This document shows positions 28,948 to 64,000 of a stretch of 64,000 bases of DNA, piece by piece. The notes below the pieces were generated by a model. That model saw only the letters and a program-made list of their open reading frames with translations. It did no database searches and was not told the DNA's origin. Source of the stretch: Crossaster papposus (lineage: Eukaryota > Echinodermata > Asteroidea > Velatida > Solasteridae); contig JBAIAA010000704.1 of NCBI GenBank assembly GCA_037893245.1, positions 1,488,001 to 1,552,000 of the forward strand, read 5' to 3'. Numbering within the stretch: the first letter of the stretch is position 1; every line of letters starts with the position of its first letter. The position numbers and the translations under genes were made by a program.

Positions 28948-29037
28948 GGAGGGAGGGGGGGGGGGGGGGGGGGGGAGAAGGGGGGGGGGGGGAAGTGGGG
29001 GGGGAAGGGGGGGGGGGGGGGGAGGGGGGGGGGGGGG
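28948..29037. repeat. 90-bp G-rich tract
   Basis: Almost pure G with a few A or T interruptions. The minus strand, the KANK sense strand, is C-rich. Potential G-quadruplex or i-motif; also a likely assembly or sequencing problem area. Confidence 0.9.
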
Positions 29038-29587
29038 CTCTCCGTCCCATATCTTGCTTCATATGACGTGGTTTGTCCTAAAATATGCATTGTTCAGCCT
29101 AAATTGGCTTATTAAAGCATCTCTGAATCTCTAAAGAAAAGAAAATATATCTGGGAATAATTTGAAAGAAAATTAAGATTGATTTTTTTATTGTTTTTTG
29201 AAAGCACAAATGTCACACAAAATGTACAGAACACAGGCATCCAAACACAGAGGCAAGGAATTTGGTAATTTGTTGAGCAACATCTAACTAATCTGTGATA
29301 ATCTGTTGGTATGAGCGCACGTTTATTTGAACTAAATTTAAAAGAGATTTATGTAACACAGTTTCTCGTTTTCAGCAATGATGAAATTTGCATTCCAATT
29401 TGCATTACGTTTACCTAGTGGCTGTGATAACATTCGAAATGTATACTTCTCTTTCAAAAAGGATGGAAAATCCTTTAGAAATTTACCCTGCCAACTATCA
29501 GCTACATCATGTTGGCGAGTGCATGCAAAACTGCTTCTCTATCGCACAAATGATCCCAACAGACAGGCAACCGTGCCACAAGTTACA

Positions 29588-29951
29588 GTCTAAACCAGCG
29601 GTTCTTAACCTTTTTGGCCCCACGACCCCATCAGACATTCTTGGTCAGTACCGTGATTCCCAAAACAAAAAATTGAAGAAAAAAAAACAGCCCGGTTTAT
29701 TAAAACACGTCTGCCAAGACTCAATGGGAGCCATCAGGCGATCAAAACGAGGCTAAATGCCTATTGCGTGCCTTCGTTTTCAGAGTTACCATGGCAGAGA
29801 ATCCAAAATAAGACACGAGAGAAAAGTGATGAGAAACACGAACAAAGGGCAAAATCACGGTTTATTTATGACCCCTTAATGACCCCCTGGAAAACCCCAA
29901 ACGACCCCCATGGGGGTCACGACCCCCAGGTTAAGAACCGCTGGTCTAAAC
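29588..29951. mobile_element. hAT-type non-autonomous element with perfect 8-bp target duplication
   Basis: The element 29596-29943 begins CAGCGGTTCTTAACCT and ends AGGTTAAGAACCGCTG. GTCTAAAC flanks it on both sides (29588-29595 and 29944-29951). The 8-bp duplication and CAG(C)GGTTCT ends are characteristic of hAT. The interior is non-coding with CACGACCCC near each end. Confidence 0.92.
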
Positions 29952-30766
29952 AATGAACAATCTTTGTAAAAAAACCTGCTTAAAATATTTGTAGTAGCGA
30001 ATAGACATTGTAATTAAAATGAGACTAATTTTCTAAAAAAAAAATCTGACACGACTGTCCTAAATCTGAAAATCTATCCATTTACTCACAATCAATTTAT
30101 TCAAACATAATTTTGAACTGTACAATGTATAAAGCTCTCCAAAAAAACATTAATGAAAACATTAACGGCAATAAATAATTGTGCATGCTGAATAAACCAT
30201 AAAAACATCCGTCCCTTTTTCACATATAAACTTTGCCCCATTTGTGTAAGTTTGCACCTAATTTTGGTTGTAATTTTCAACCGATTATTTAAAAAAGATG
30301 TCAAGGTTAAAAATGTGTGTTTAAAAATTAGGTTGTAAAAAGGCCAGCAACCTTAAGTTTTAATTTATTAAAAAACGTCTCACATCCATTTACAATGAAC
30401 TTTTAGAAAAAATCAATTCTGGATTTAGTTTTTAAAAACTTTATAAAATGGAAGTCTGTGATCAGGAACATACCATTAAATATGGAAGCCCATTTTGTTG
30501 GTTCAAACTATGGGTATTATTAGTAATTTACTGAAGTAATCAGTTATTGACTTGTTACTGGGTAAAAATGCTGTTACATATATGGACAGTTAGGAAAATA
30601 CAGCGTGATGGTTGCTTGAATCGTTATATAAGGCACAGCCAGTTATTATTTAAATTTTCAGAACCAGAAATGTTGAATTCTTTACTGGGATTATAAAAAA
30701 GTGATTTGAATACATTTTGGATTAAGAAGATTAGATTTCTAAATATGAATGACTGATTCACTGTCT

Positions 30767-53310
<22,544 letters not shown>

Positions 53311-54098
53311 CTTGAGTTTTATTTCTCCAGTGCCTTCCTCGTTTCTGTCATGTTCTCACTTGCACTACCTGCAGATAAAAAAGGAAGACAATTTGACTAG
53401 CACACGTAAGATTTATTAAACCTGGTAATTAACCTCAAGACCACACCGGCTTCCAAATGAGAGCTCAAAACCTATGTTATTGCTGCATATGAACCCCCTA
53501 CTTACAGGTAGTTTTACCAAGTCAGGGATCCTACCATAGCTGTCCGTCAAAACTGATCACTGTTTTTGCTTCACATAACGCTTCAGGGGGAAGTTGGAGG
53601 GGGACAGGCACACCAATTTTTTGGTATTTGCCATTTTATACTTCCAGCCCACATTCAGAGACCTTCACAAGTTAAAATGCCATGTTTTTTCGCATCCCAA
53701 AATGCAAGAAAATCATTTGGAGTGGTTCACAAAATCTATTTTTCTTCTTTTGGATCTCAGTGATGGCAAATTAGGACAAGCTTCGGCCCGATATCCTCAG
53801 CACCTGGGTTTTCTCCTTTCGCCAGGTTAAGCTGCCAGGGGTAAGGGAAGGTTGTATAGGAGGTTATCAATTACAAGCAATTATTGTATCATGGTCCCCC
53901 ACAAGGAATACAAAATTATTGTATGTACCCTGAAATTAGGCAGGATTATATTATTTTTAGTACTGCAAATACTGCTGTTTTTAATTCAACCATGGAGGAA
54001 TGAAGATTCAACCGGTGGTGCAGTGGGGATCCAACTTCCAAAATATGTCTCCTTAGAAGCAGAGTGAGTAGTGGATTTTGGCAGATTTTGTCGTGTAC

Positions 54099-54339
54099 TT
54101 TAACCAGTTCGCGCCGGGATTATTTTAACATCACCGAGCCGACGCGCGGGATTAACAAAACTCGACCTGAAGCAGGTTCAGGCCGCCAGTACCAGGAAGC
54201 ACACCCACGCATTTCAGGCCTTGCTCGCTGCTGACAGACATTTTCGGCCTTGCTCGTGGCGTGTTTATGTGTCATCCATTTTGAATCTGGGGAAAAATTT
54301 GCGTTTATACTCGTCAACCGGCGCGAACTGCATGGTTAA
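54099..54339. mobile_element. Family C TTAA-flanked element
   Basis: TTAACCAGTTCGCGCCGGGA at the left, CCGGCGCGAACTGCATGGTTAA at the right; the right end has an extra CATG. Interior CGAGCCGACGCGCGGGATTA. Confidence 0.82.
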
Positions 54340-55833
54340 TAGTAAAAGGCAGTCGGGAGTTAGGGTTAATAAGAATAAAACAACAGGCTTCCAAATATAT
54401 TTCTTCCTGTATGGTTGCAATCTACTGGTATTACAGTAGAAAGGAAGCAATTAAAGACTTAAAGTAGAACAATCAGGAAGAAGCTGTACATACATTTATT
54501 CTTATCTCTTACAGGTACAGGAAGTATTTTATCATCAGGCCTACTTGTAGCATTATCACCATTAAAGGTTGGGGGTGTGAAACCACAAACCACTAAACCA
54601 ACACAGACCTTAGACCATGTCATCAGACAAATTCCAGGCCACATTTCCTATCAGTGGCACCATATGTGTAATGTACAAAAAATATGTTAAACATCACTCA
54701 AGTGTCAGACTCAGGAATTGAGGCCTAAAAGTGCAAAACTTGATTGTCACTTACAAAACAGCTCTTGTGAGATGGGACAGATTGATTGAATCCTTTCAAA
54801 ATGTAAGAGTTTTGTAATAAAAAAATTATGGCAATGTAACCACAACATAGGAATGCCTATACTGCCAGCACATTACGCATTTATTGATCGTCCAATTTCT
54901 AGCAATTAAAAAGGACCCTTAAGTCATTTCCTATTCTTTATTGGGTAACAATGGTCGACTCAACCTGACAGTTTATTGACCACATACTTTACAAATAAAT
55001 CTAAAGTTAACAGTCTGAATGTGGTCTCAAATACACAATCTTACATAACTGTCAACAAAACCTTGTTAATTCCATCTTAGTGAATATAATCTGACATTCC
55101 ATGCTCAATCCTTGGCACAAAAGCTGTGACTTCCTGCCCAAAGTAAACAAACTGAAGCCCACAAAGAAATCCCAAACCACAAAAGCCACAGCAATAGGTG
55201 GCACCAGTTGTATGCAAGGGCAGCCCTAACCACACAAATAAACCACACATTCACCATGGATGGGCCATGTGCTCCTTCTGGGTAAGTACATCATACACAT
55301 ACTTATGTATTAGGACCTACATGTAGCTCTATGGTAGGAAGTCACTATTCTTTTTGTATGTATAGCTACATGCCTCTGCCTTGCTCTAGCCTTAAAATAA
55401 TCCACAAGTAAAGTTGGCAAAGAAAAAGACAAACGATAACAAACTACAGACCTTTCGATCTGTATAAGCATGGAGGAATAAGTTTCACCTCTCTACCAAC
55501 TACATGTATAGGCAAGTTGGTTGAGGACAGCCAAGTTGCCATTGTTCTTTCTTTGAAGGTACATTTACGCACTACCCAGCTGCTGAAAAAAAATTGTGTC
55601 TTCCTCTGTTTCTTGTTCTATGCTCTATAGCAAAGCACGGACAGCAATGAATGTTATTTTTTTAAAGAAAGATACCTAACTAGGACAGGAAAGTCGGACC
55701 CTTAAACTTTCATGGTGTGTGATTTAGGTCAATCAAGTCAGTAATCAGTTTAAAGATTTTTCTCAAGAGAATACCGGTAGTAATAGGGACTTCTGTGCAT
55801 ATAATAATTACATGTAGCTTGATATTGTACAAA

Positions 55834-56115
55834 GTCCGGTCCATAAAATTGCTAAATTGATGATTTTGGGGTCCAAAAGTGTGACTTTGTTGGTGTCACT
55901 GTTGTACCCGACTTGTGTAATTTCCTATCCAAGTGTCATTGAAATTCCTTTTTTGTGTTATAGATACCGTACTTTGCTTTAAAAATGCAATCACTCTTGG
56001 AGATAGAAGGCATCAAAAAATAAGTCATGAAAAATCCTGAATTAAAAAAATAAAATCCTGTTAATGTTATGTCAAATGTGACAGGAACACAAAAAATATT
56101 GGACCTCCTAACCAC
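55834..56115. mobile_element. Family F element, diverged copy
   Basis: TCCGGTCCATAAAATTG, GGGGTCCAAAAGTGTGAC and ATCACTCTTGGAGATAGAAG align in order with 50847-51118. The right end is degraded. Confidence 0.65.
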
Positions 56116-56329
56116 AGATGAACTTCTGGCCAAATGGTGACCTAAATTGACATTGATGTAAAACTTTAACAACTGAAATTCACTGGTAATCATTTTTTTC
56201 GCCTAACATTAAAATCCCAAACAGCAAAAATGTATACTCTACTGTTATGATTTCAAGTGCAATTTTGATTTTAACAGAGAACAAACAAAAGGTACATGTA
56301 CAACCACACTGCAATAGAAAATGACCTGG

Positions 56330-56495
56330 TGTCAATTTCATAAAATATGTAAGCACAAAAATTTGCTTAGCACAAAAAGTCTTGCTTAGCTGAATACCAG
56401 TCACAAACAATAAACATCACCTAAACATTTGGTTTGTAACCCTGTGTTTTTGCCAAATAAGAATGCGTGTGCTGAGCAGCTCGGAAACTGGCCTC
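56330..56495. mobile_element. Family A element, degraded copy
   Basis: GTGTCAATTTCATAAAATAT at the left and GAGCAGCTCGGAAACTGGCC at the right, with TTTGCTTAGCACAAAAAGTC inside. Confidence 0.6.
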
Positions 56496-58462
56496 TGCAT
56501 GAATCTAATAAGAGGATGACACTGAAAGTCCTTGTGCAACATGTATTTTATTTAGCTCATAACAAAAAATACAGATTTTCATGTACATATAATTTTCCAA
56601 ATTTATGTATAGTACAGTCATGGAGGAATAAGAAGGAATGGTACAGTGTAGCATGGAGGAATAATTCCTCCATGAGTATAGAGTATACTCACCCAAATCG
56701 CTGCAGATTTTTCATCAGGATAATTCCAAAGCCCTTGTGTTTCCTTGACAGAGAACAATAACACTAGTGTATCTGTCCCCCACACACAGAGCACACACGC
56801 TGGGCTATGGTTTGTCACAATGACTGAAACGAATACAACCTGCTATCTCAATTGTCACCCTAGCCTCTCACTCCAGCCTACCAGCCTCCAGCCACACGCT
56901 CATCTGTGTGCGGGCTATCCAAAGAGCAGCTGGTATCAGAGGCTACATGTGTGTACTTCCCATTCATTAATCCTAAGCCCCTCCCAGCCCCAGACTCATC
57001 AGCCAATCAGGGTTTTTGTGAATGAATTATGCATACTGCCATCAGACTGTATGTGTTGCATGTACCACGTGCAAACCACAAGTAGTACTGCAGTTTATGC
57101 CATGTGCAAACTACATACACATTTATGTATGCATATGAATTGATAAATGTCTGGGAAAAATATCCTTTGTGTCATTCATGACAGAATGTGTTGTGATGAC
57201 ATTAGCCATGATAAATTAGAATTGAAAAAAACAAAACCTCCTAATAAGAAAATGAGTGGAAAACGTGTGAGAATTTTGACTGACATTAATTTTTTTGGGA
57301 AAATGCCATAAAGATTCAAGGGTTTAGTTCTCTCGTTGTTAATTATTTATGTATGCCAAATCATTTCATATTCTTTTCAAAATTGAGATTTAGAAATTCA
57401 ATAATTGTACACGAATAATATCTGCATACATTTTGAATGCCATTTTCTTTTTAAGAACATTGTTTTAGTCTTGAAGCAAATTGTGATATTCCACAACTGA
57501 AATAGAAGCTACACGTGTATAAATTCCAAGCTTTGCCAGACCTCAATGCAGTTCCTAATAATGAAGATCATCACTGCAAATTTAAACCAAAAATCTACTT
57601 TTCTTGAAAATGACAACACACCAGTTGGCATGAATTCACATGACGCCCGAGGCTAGTATTCACTTGCAGTCAATATTTCGAAATAATTCAGTATTTTTTT
57701 TTGCAAATGCATTTGCAAATGCTGTATGTAACATTGTATTACATTTAACTGTACAGCGTATAGCATTTGCAGAAACAAGTATTCACCAATAAAGATATTT
57801 GCAGATCTGGTTGTAAAAGCTGCCCACGATTCCAAACCAGACAAATGCATCCGATTGACTCTCTTATAATAGCAATGTCTAGTGTATGAATCACTAGAAG
57901 ACACAAAAAAAGATTCTGAATTTCCCATCTCTGACACTTATTCTAATAAAATCAACAAAGTAGGCACGCAGAGCTGTCTGGCAGTCTACCAGAAATCCTT
58001 GTCCAAGTCACATCACCGGCCACTCCCATCCCCTAGTCCCAATCCCCTTCTGACCCCCCCCCCCCCCCCTCCCCCTTACTTGACCCCCTCCCCCTGACCC
58101 AACTTCCCTCTCCCTAGACTCCCTAGACTCCCCACAAAGGTTACGATCAAAACCCAACACATTCATCCAAATCGCAAGAGCCAACTTCACAAAAAGCACC
58201 AATGTTGAACTTGACCATGGGAACCCAAAGTTTTTGCGAAATCCAATTAGGAAGTTGCGCGCCGAGGGAGCACGGCCGGCAACCGGCCCCCACACACTTC
58301 CATGTGAATTTAGATTCTACTCGTCTGTCTGTGGGAAAACTTCTTACTATACCGCCTATTTCAGGCTGGTCACGTCCATCCGTTGACTAGGCTGGTGCCT
58401 TGCATGAGCTGGCACCCAAAAGATGGGATTTTCCTGTACGTGTCATGGGACTTAATTAAGTT

Positions 58463-58618
58463 ATAGTATATTTGATAGTATATTTGATAGTATATTGGTA
58501 GTATATTAGTAGTATATTTGGTAGTATATTTGGTAGTATATTTGGAAGTATATTGGCAGTATATTGGTAGTATATTGGTAGTATAGGTTTAGTATAGGTG
58601 TAGTATAGGAAGTATAGT
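58463..58618. repeat. 12-bp minisatellite (TAGTATATTTGG-type)
   Basis: About 13 imperfect units of TAGTATATT(T/G)G with length variants. The last units change to TAGTATAGG. Non-coding. Confidence 0.85.
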
Positions 58619-59339
58619 TGTCAGTTGTGCATTTTTATCATATGAAGCAGCAACAGTTCAACAAATTCGAAAGAATGGTGCTTGACAAGTGACCTGAAAA
58701 GTTTTAGCTCTGTCAATGCTGTATATTCCAAGAAAATAATATTCTAAGTTTTCAGTTTTGAACAAACTGCTAATGGCAATTTCCAAAAATGCATCTCTGA
58801 GACGCATTTTTGAACTTCTGTTATTATATTCTTTAAAAAGACAGCATGCCAGAAGAAACAATTTCACAGGGAGTTTAGAGTCTTTTATATCGTTACATAA
58901 GGTAAACAATAATTTGGTTGGCTACTTTTTGGATAGTTGCAAAAGGGTATAAACTAATTTCGAACCCATTTTTGAAACTGATCAATGCAACTTTACTTTC
59001 AGTAAAACAAATCACTCTTCACAGACAATCTTTGGATCTTGATCTGTGTAAAGAAATTCTTCTTTCTCACAAAATATTACACTTGATTGCAGATTGCAAA
59101 CATCCTCCTTAATTCAAGTTGGATTGAGATGGAAACCAAAAGGGATACAAGACAGATTAAGGCATCACTTCACAAACTACTACACAGTGTGCAAGTTAAA
59201 CATCTCTCATACTTGTTGAGGAGTTCAAGATTCAATTCTCAAATCTTGTAGAAAGAATGTAGTATCCTAACGCTACTTCAGCGGTTGTGAACAAAGTCTA
59301 TGAAGAGTCGAGAAAGCCTAACAAGCTTTGAAATGTTTC

Positions 59340-59460
59340 TCAATCCCAGATTAATGTCTTTTCAACATTTTTGCACTGATTGACATTCATTTAGATGATA
59401 TATGAAGAGAAATAAAATAGCGTCAGGTTGCAACATTATTTCCAATCTTGCCTGTCTACA
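59340..59460. repeat. Dispersed repeat, copy 2
   Basis: CAATCCCAGATTAATGTCTT, TTGCACTGATTGAC and GTCAGGTTGCAACATT match 37229-37310, with about 35 extra bases in between. Confidence 0.55.
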
Positions 59461-61490
59461 GTCTTGTATGAAATTCCATTTCAAATAAAAAGGTTCCAAG
59501 TTCCAGGAACACTTTTTTGTGCAACTTTTTACTCCTCTTAAACATTTATAAGTTATCTGACATCCTTATTAAAAATTAATTTTATTGAAAAATGCACTTC
59601 TTTAAACTAAAACACAAAATGCCTTGCCTTTTCAGACAGCTGCAGGCACTGAAGCTGTAGCAATATTTTTGAAAGCGATTGTCCAGATTCTGGGTTTTCT
59701 GTTCAAGTTATGAACCCAAAAATGTGCTCATTGAAAACACTTGTGAGAAAAGTTTCCTGATTGGCCCACCACCATTTACTGACACAACAACGAATCACCA
59801 TCTAGCAAAATATCTCAAAACTCTGGCAGCTTTTGGTACTGAAATACCTGTAACATTGAGATTTCTGCCTGAAATGACATCAAGCTTTTGCTCATGAATA
59901 TGGATATTTGCATTTGCATAAAATTCAATACTCCTGAAAATGGCAAAATGATAATTGAAAATAAGGTTAAACAGGCCTCAAAGATGTACTTTTAAGAACT
60001 TCCTTACAAAAAAATGCATTGCATGGGTCCTTAATGTCTTACAAGTCGGATAAATTGTGGTGTTTCATGAACCAACGATATATGGTGAATAGATAATGGA
60101 GAAGAATATTATCTGCAAGTACATTCCTAGAGAAGTCGAGATATCTGCCCGTACTCAAATGTAATACTTGACATGTAATGATTTTATTTGTCTGGGTTTA
60201 GTTTCACATGTTGCATGATGATTAGTTCTCCTTGATCTGTGACCAGGACAACCTTGCAACTTGATATTCAGAAGCTAATGCATTGGAATCACCGAAAAAC
60301 CATCTGCCACCACATAATTACCTTGTTATACCGAGTACTGTACTAATGTGTGAGAGCAAAACATAAAAAAGCACGGAATGACATTTGCCCTCTAAGCGTA
60401 TGGTTTCGATATTTAACTCTGCATGGTTTTCAGATTCAATAACCTAAATATTAAAAGCCAAATTCCCTTGACATGTGTACAAGTTGTTTCCAGGTTTCCT
60501 CATTACTTGAAAGATTTGTAGCCAGGGTAGTGCATTCATGGATAGTATGGAAACGGCGTACTCTAAATGATATAAAACACGGGTACCTGTAAAAGAAACC
60601 CCAACCCCAAAATTCCTGGAAGTTGTCTGAAGGGCTTCGTAGGTTTACTGAAACAAATTTTTGTTTGCAAGTGCCATCTAGAAAATTTGTTTTGATTTTC
60701 AATTAGGCTGGTTTCCACTTGGCATTCAAATTCTTTTGTTTTTCATTCTCTGAGAAGTAACTAAGTAATCTGCAAAGTTAGTCAAGGGTACCCGATCCCA
60801 TAATCAGAAAATGTTCCTGACGTCAGCGGTCGGGTACTCAGGTACATGTACCCGGTTCTGATGCATACCCCTACAGTAGCGACAATTTTATTTAATTAAA
60901 TGTTATTTAATTATTGCATTTCTGTAGATTGCAGTTACACCACGGTAGAAATAAAGACAACAAAATGTACTCTGTCCGTTATAACAAAAAGACCTTTAAG
61001 CAGTTCTCCTGTACAAAATTTGCAAACAGTGAGTGTTTGAGATAGGCTTCGTTGTTCAAACACAAGAGAGTGGATTTTCTGTTTGAGCAAACAGTAATGG
61101 ATACACTTTAGCTGTTCCTTTATCAAATAAAACACCCTCTGTAAGTGGTGCACTCCCAAAATGTGTCAAAAAATACAGACCAATTAAAACGTTTTAAAGT
61201 AACACCCCAGGAAATGCAACAAATGATGTTAAAAATTACAATTTTATAAGGTTCAATGACGATGTACTGTTTGTGTTATACTTTCTTCTGCGGAAGATGG
61301 AACAAAATAAGAAACAAAGATATAACCTATCCCATTTTTATTTTTAATCAGAATTATCAATTATCCTATAAATGTTCACGCTTGACAAACTGTACAGTTT
61401 AGCCTTAGGGCCGCCAACACCAGTTATTTCAATAAACATGAATCGACACAGTGTTATAACAAACGATCGAGTACAAAAAAATAACAGCAT

Positions 61491-61742
61491 TTAACCAGTT
61501 CGCGCCAGGATTATTTTAACATCATCAAGCCGAGGCGCTGGATTATTTGTAACGAAACTCGATTCGAGGCGGGTTCAGGCCGATGGTACAGGGAAGCACA
61601 CCCATGAATTTTCGGCCTTGCTCGCTACATTTTCGGCCTTGCTCGTCACATGTTTATAATGCGTCATTTGTTTTGAATCTCAGAAAATCTTTGCGTGTAT
61701 ACCTGTATGTATACATCCTCCGGCGCGGCGCGAACTGGTTAA
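61491..61742. mobile_element. Family C TTAA-flanked element, well preserved
   Basis: TTAACCAGTTCGCGCCAGGA at the left, GGCGCGAACTGGTTAA at the right; both TTAA ends intact. Interior CTTGCTCGC and TTTTCGGCCTTGCTCG. Confidence 0.85.
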
Positions 61743-62975
61743 TTACAGATACCGGTATAACATCATGGATATATGGTACTTACCAATAATGCCACCGTAC
61801 AGCATCAACACTAGATGTCCTAGCTACGTACATGTATGTCACAGCATTTAGGCAGCTGGATGGCAATATTTAGACTTGTGTTCTGCTCTACTTGGGCTAT
61901 ATAATCCTGCAAGAGTAATAACGATACCACATGCCGTTTTATTAGTAGACCCACTATCATTTAAAGGGATGAATGGATCTTGATTCCATCCACAGAATTA
62001 TGCTGTCAGAAATAAAAACCGAGGTTGTAAATTTGTCATTTAAAGTGCAAAAAGCAACTGATGAGTTGAAAGCATATGTTATCTTTCTCTTACTTGGTAA
62101 GAAAAAAAAAAAAACCAGTGTAATGCACATATAGGCACATGTGTTCATTTGCGTGTAGTTTCACATTTTTTTGTTATTTAAATTTGGTCATAAAATAAAG
62201 TAATAGGCCATATAACGATGCTAGAACATGCTATAAGGGTGCAATAACGATGCTATTTTCCAGACACCAACAATATAACACGTAATTGCTCAAAACTTTA
62301 TATTGAATTTGGTTTTTTACCTAGGTACCAGTAGGGCAGTCCTAGTAATGTTATGTGAATTCTGTTCGATTGTAATAGTTAAATACCAAAAAATGCTGCT
62401 GTCACAGCTCTCTTCGTTTAATAAGGCCTATTGACTCAAGTCTGTGGGGATTTGTGACATGCAGAATTTTCTTCAATTTTCAGTTACCCAGCTGAAGCAC
62501 TCTTCCAAGTTCTAACTAGCCAATGTCTATGTAAAACAAACTGCACGATTCAATATGCCAAACCATGTTTCACTACATGTAGTGCAGAACACTTCCAAAT
62601 TTATCATTAAATAGAATTATAAAAACATATGACCCAGCAAACACGCACATCATTCAGCATTATGGTTATTTCTGTAATTAGTGAAGATTATCAACTGCCG
62701 GTTTTGGTTCCACTATGGTTCCACACACGCCTGTCGTCCTTATTCGCGGGTGACCAGTTGACCGTTAATACAATTAATGAAGTGAAGAAGCGAGGATGAT
62801 ACAAACCGGACTACTGACATTAAACTATTACTAAACCAATCCGTAACATTTAATGAACGGACATGAACAACTTCCCGCCAAATGCTCCGTAATTGACACT
62901 GTGGACTCTTCACAAAATTAAGCCGCATGTGCTTTTTAAAATCTGTTACCTATATGTTACCTGCTCCCACCAATG

Positions 62976-63317
62976 GGTAGGATGTACCATTGGTAATTGC
63001 TTTAATTATCATGAATGGGTAGATTTGAAGGGTTGTACTTTTACAATCATGGATGTCGAAGAAAGCAAGAAAAACAGCGTTCGTTTTCAACTGGCATCAG
63101 GTGTTTGTTCTTATGTTGTTCTTGTTTTTTTTCGCGATTGTCGTCCGACGATCCTGATTTTTGTATATAAAATTCAATTTCTCGGAACAATTACAGAATA
63201 TCTAGCGTAATCATTTTGCTGTATGCCTACAATCATTATTTACTTTCGAATAAGTAAAATATTTTGTAATAATTTGGTAGTAAAATTTGTTGATATCTGC
63301 GAATGGTGCATCCTACG
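62976..63317 (+). mobile_element. Family B element with degraded ends
   Basis: GGTAGGATGTACCATTGGTA at the left, GCGAATGGTGCATCCTACGG at the right. The interior is collinear with 15518 but lacks the TTAA borders. Confidence 0.75.
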
Positions 63318-63899
63318 GTACATTGTACCTTTCAAGGCAAAAACAGCCATTGGTTATCAAAGAAATGTATTCGTGGCCTACAAGTATACTATCATATACA
63401 GGTATGAACTGTGCATTTCAACAGCAAAACGCGAGAAGTCCAGCTTGACCAAAACAACTTTGTAATTGATGTCTAATTGGCTTATAATGAAAAACTTCCC
63501 CAAGTAAATTCAACCGTAAATGTCCAAAGACATTAGGAAATGTTAAAAATACACATCTGCCCGGAAATATTTACACCTAAACAGGTCCCTGCCTTATTTT
63601 TTCGAATCCATTGTGTTATTAAGACGAATGCTGAAGCTTGTCAATAAAAAAAAAAGTACAGTTCCGGGCGTATAATGTGATTTAAAAGTAATGGACAGGA
63701 TTCTAATATTCTCCTTCCTTCTATTCATTGTACCACCGGGGTGCTTTTGACTGACCGACACGAAAAACATCCGAATGCACCGACAAAATTAAATTAACTT
63801 TGCTTTCGCAGTTCGTTGCATGAGGGATGATCGATGTAATCATCTGAACTTGTTTACAATGTGGCACTGCAAAGCAGACATTTTTTAACGGTTATACTT

Positions 63900-64000
63900 C
63901 TGGGTTGAGAGAGGCAAGTTGGGGTGAAATGGCTTGCCTAAGGACACAACATATGGTTAGCAACAAGAATCGAACCTTGACCCTAACCACTAGGCCATAG
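63900..64000 (-). mobile_element. tRNA-derived SINE head, minus orientation, cut by window edge
   Basis: Minus strand: GGCCTAGTGGTTAGGG (A-box-like), then GGTTCGATTC (B-box) and GTGTCCTTAGGCAAGCCATT. The same architecture as other tRNA-derived SINEs here. Confidence 0.65.

Larger units (their letters stand above)
26941..30766. other. AT-rich non-coding region between the convergent genes, including the KANK 3'UTR
   Basis: No coding exon on either strand. On the minus strand AATAAA occurs near 30364-30369 and 30088-30093, candidates for KANK 3' ends. The region also holds a poly-G tract and a hAT-type element listed separately. Confidence 0.5.
53369..64000. other. KANK upstream region, no coding exon recognised
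   Basis: Only short ORFs without domain character. The acceptor at 53369 implies non-coding KANK exon(s) somewhere upstream, here or outside the window. The one GC-richer patch (about 58245-58300, GGAAGTTGCGCGCCGAGGGA) is a possible promoter, and a C-rich run lies at 58055-58080. Repeats are listed separately. Confidence 0.4.

Overview
This is a window of eukaryotic, intron-rich, AT-rich and repeat-dense DNA, most likely from a marine invertebrate deuterostome. A probable echinoderm (sea star-like) origin is inferred from the DNAJC14- and KANK-type gene content and from many short TTAA-flanked and other inverted-repeat elements that resemble, from memory, echinoderm interspersed repeats. The species cannot be fixed without a search. 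There is no prokaryotic or CRISPR content.

Layout. (1) 1-2240: the 3' end of a single-pass membrane protein gene on the + strand, with a membrane-spanning exon and two cytoplasmic exons, the last two produced by a tandem exon-plus-intron duplication. (2) 2240-8640: intergenic, filled with short inverted-repeat elements, a tRNA-derived SINE, poly-G tracts and a perfect foldback. (3) 8644-20277: a complete DNAJC14-like gene (+), reconstructed as 12 coding exons with consistent phases and 1688 residues. It has a very large disordered N-terminal part, one clear transmembrane segment, a J domain with an intact HPD, and a Jiv-type C-terminal domain. (4) 20278-30766: non-coding, carrying a 324-bp perfect (TGTACG)54 tract, a 68-bp satellite of about 29 units, a foldback minisatellite, TTAA-flanked elements and a hAT-type element with perfect 8-bp target duplications. 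(5) 53310-30767: a complete KANK-family gene (- strand), reconstructed as 13 coding exons and 1857 residues (KN motif, coiled coil, ankyrin repeats, long Ser/Pro-rich tail). Its introns hold a LINE 3' fragment, G-rich minisatellites and further short elements. (6) 53369-64000: upstream region of KANK, with a 5'UTR exon at 53368-53311 and otherwise repeats only.

DNAJC14 and KANK are convergent. Nothing indicates a functional link: the first is predicted to be an ER-membrane co-chaperone, the second a cortical adaptor between integrin adhesions and microtubules. I did not find a new multi-gene system. The most interesting items are the repeat structures (perfectly alternating hexamer tract, nested and foldback elements, a KANK splice acceptor built on a truncated element) and protein novelties (giant DNAJC14 N-terminus with duplicated short motifs; KANK tail with an SxIP motif).
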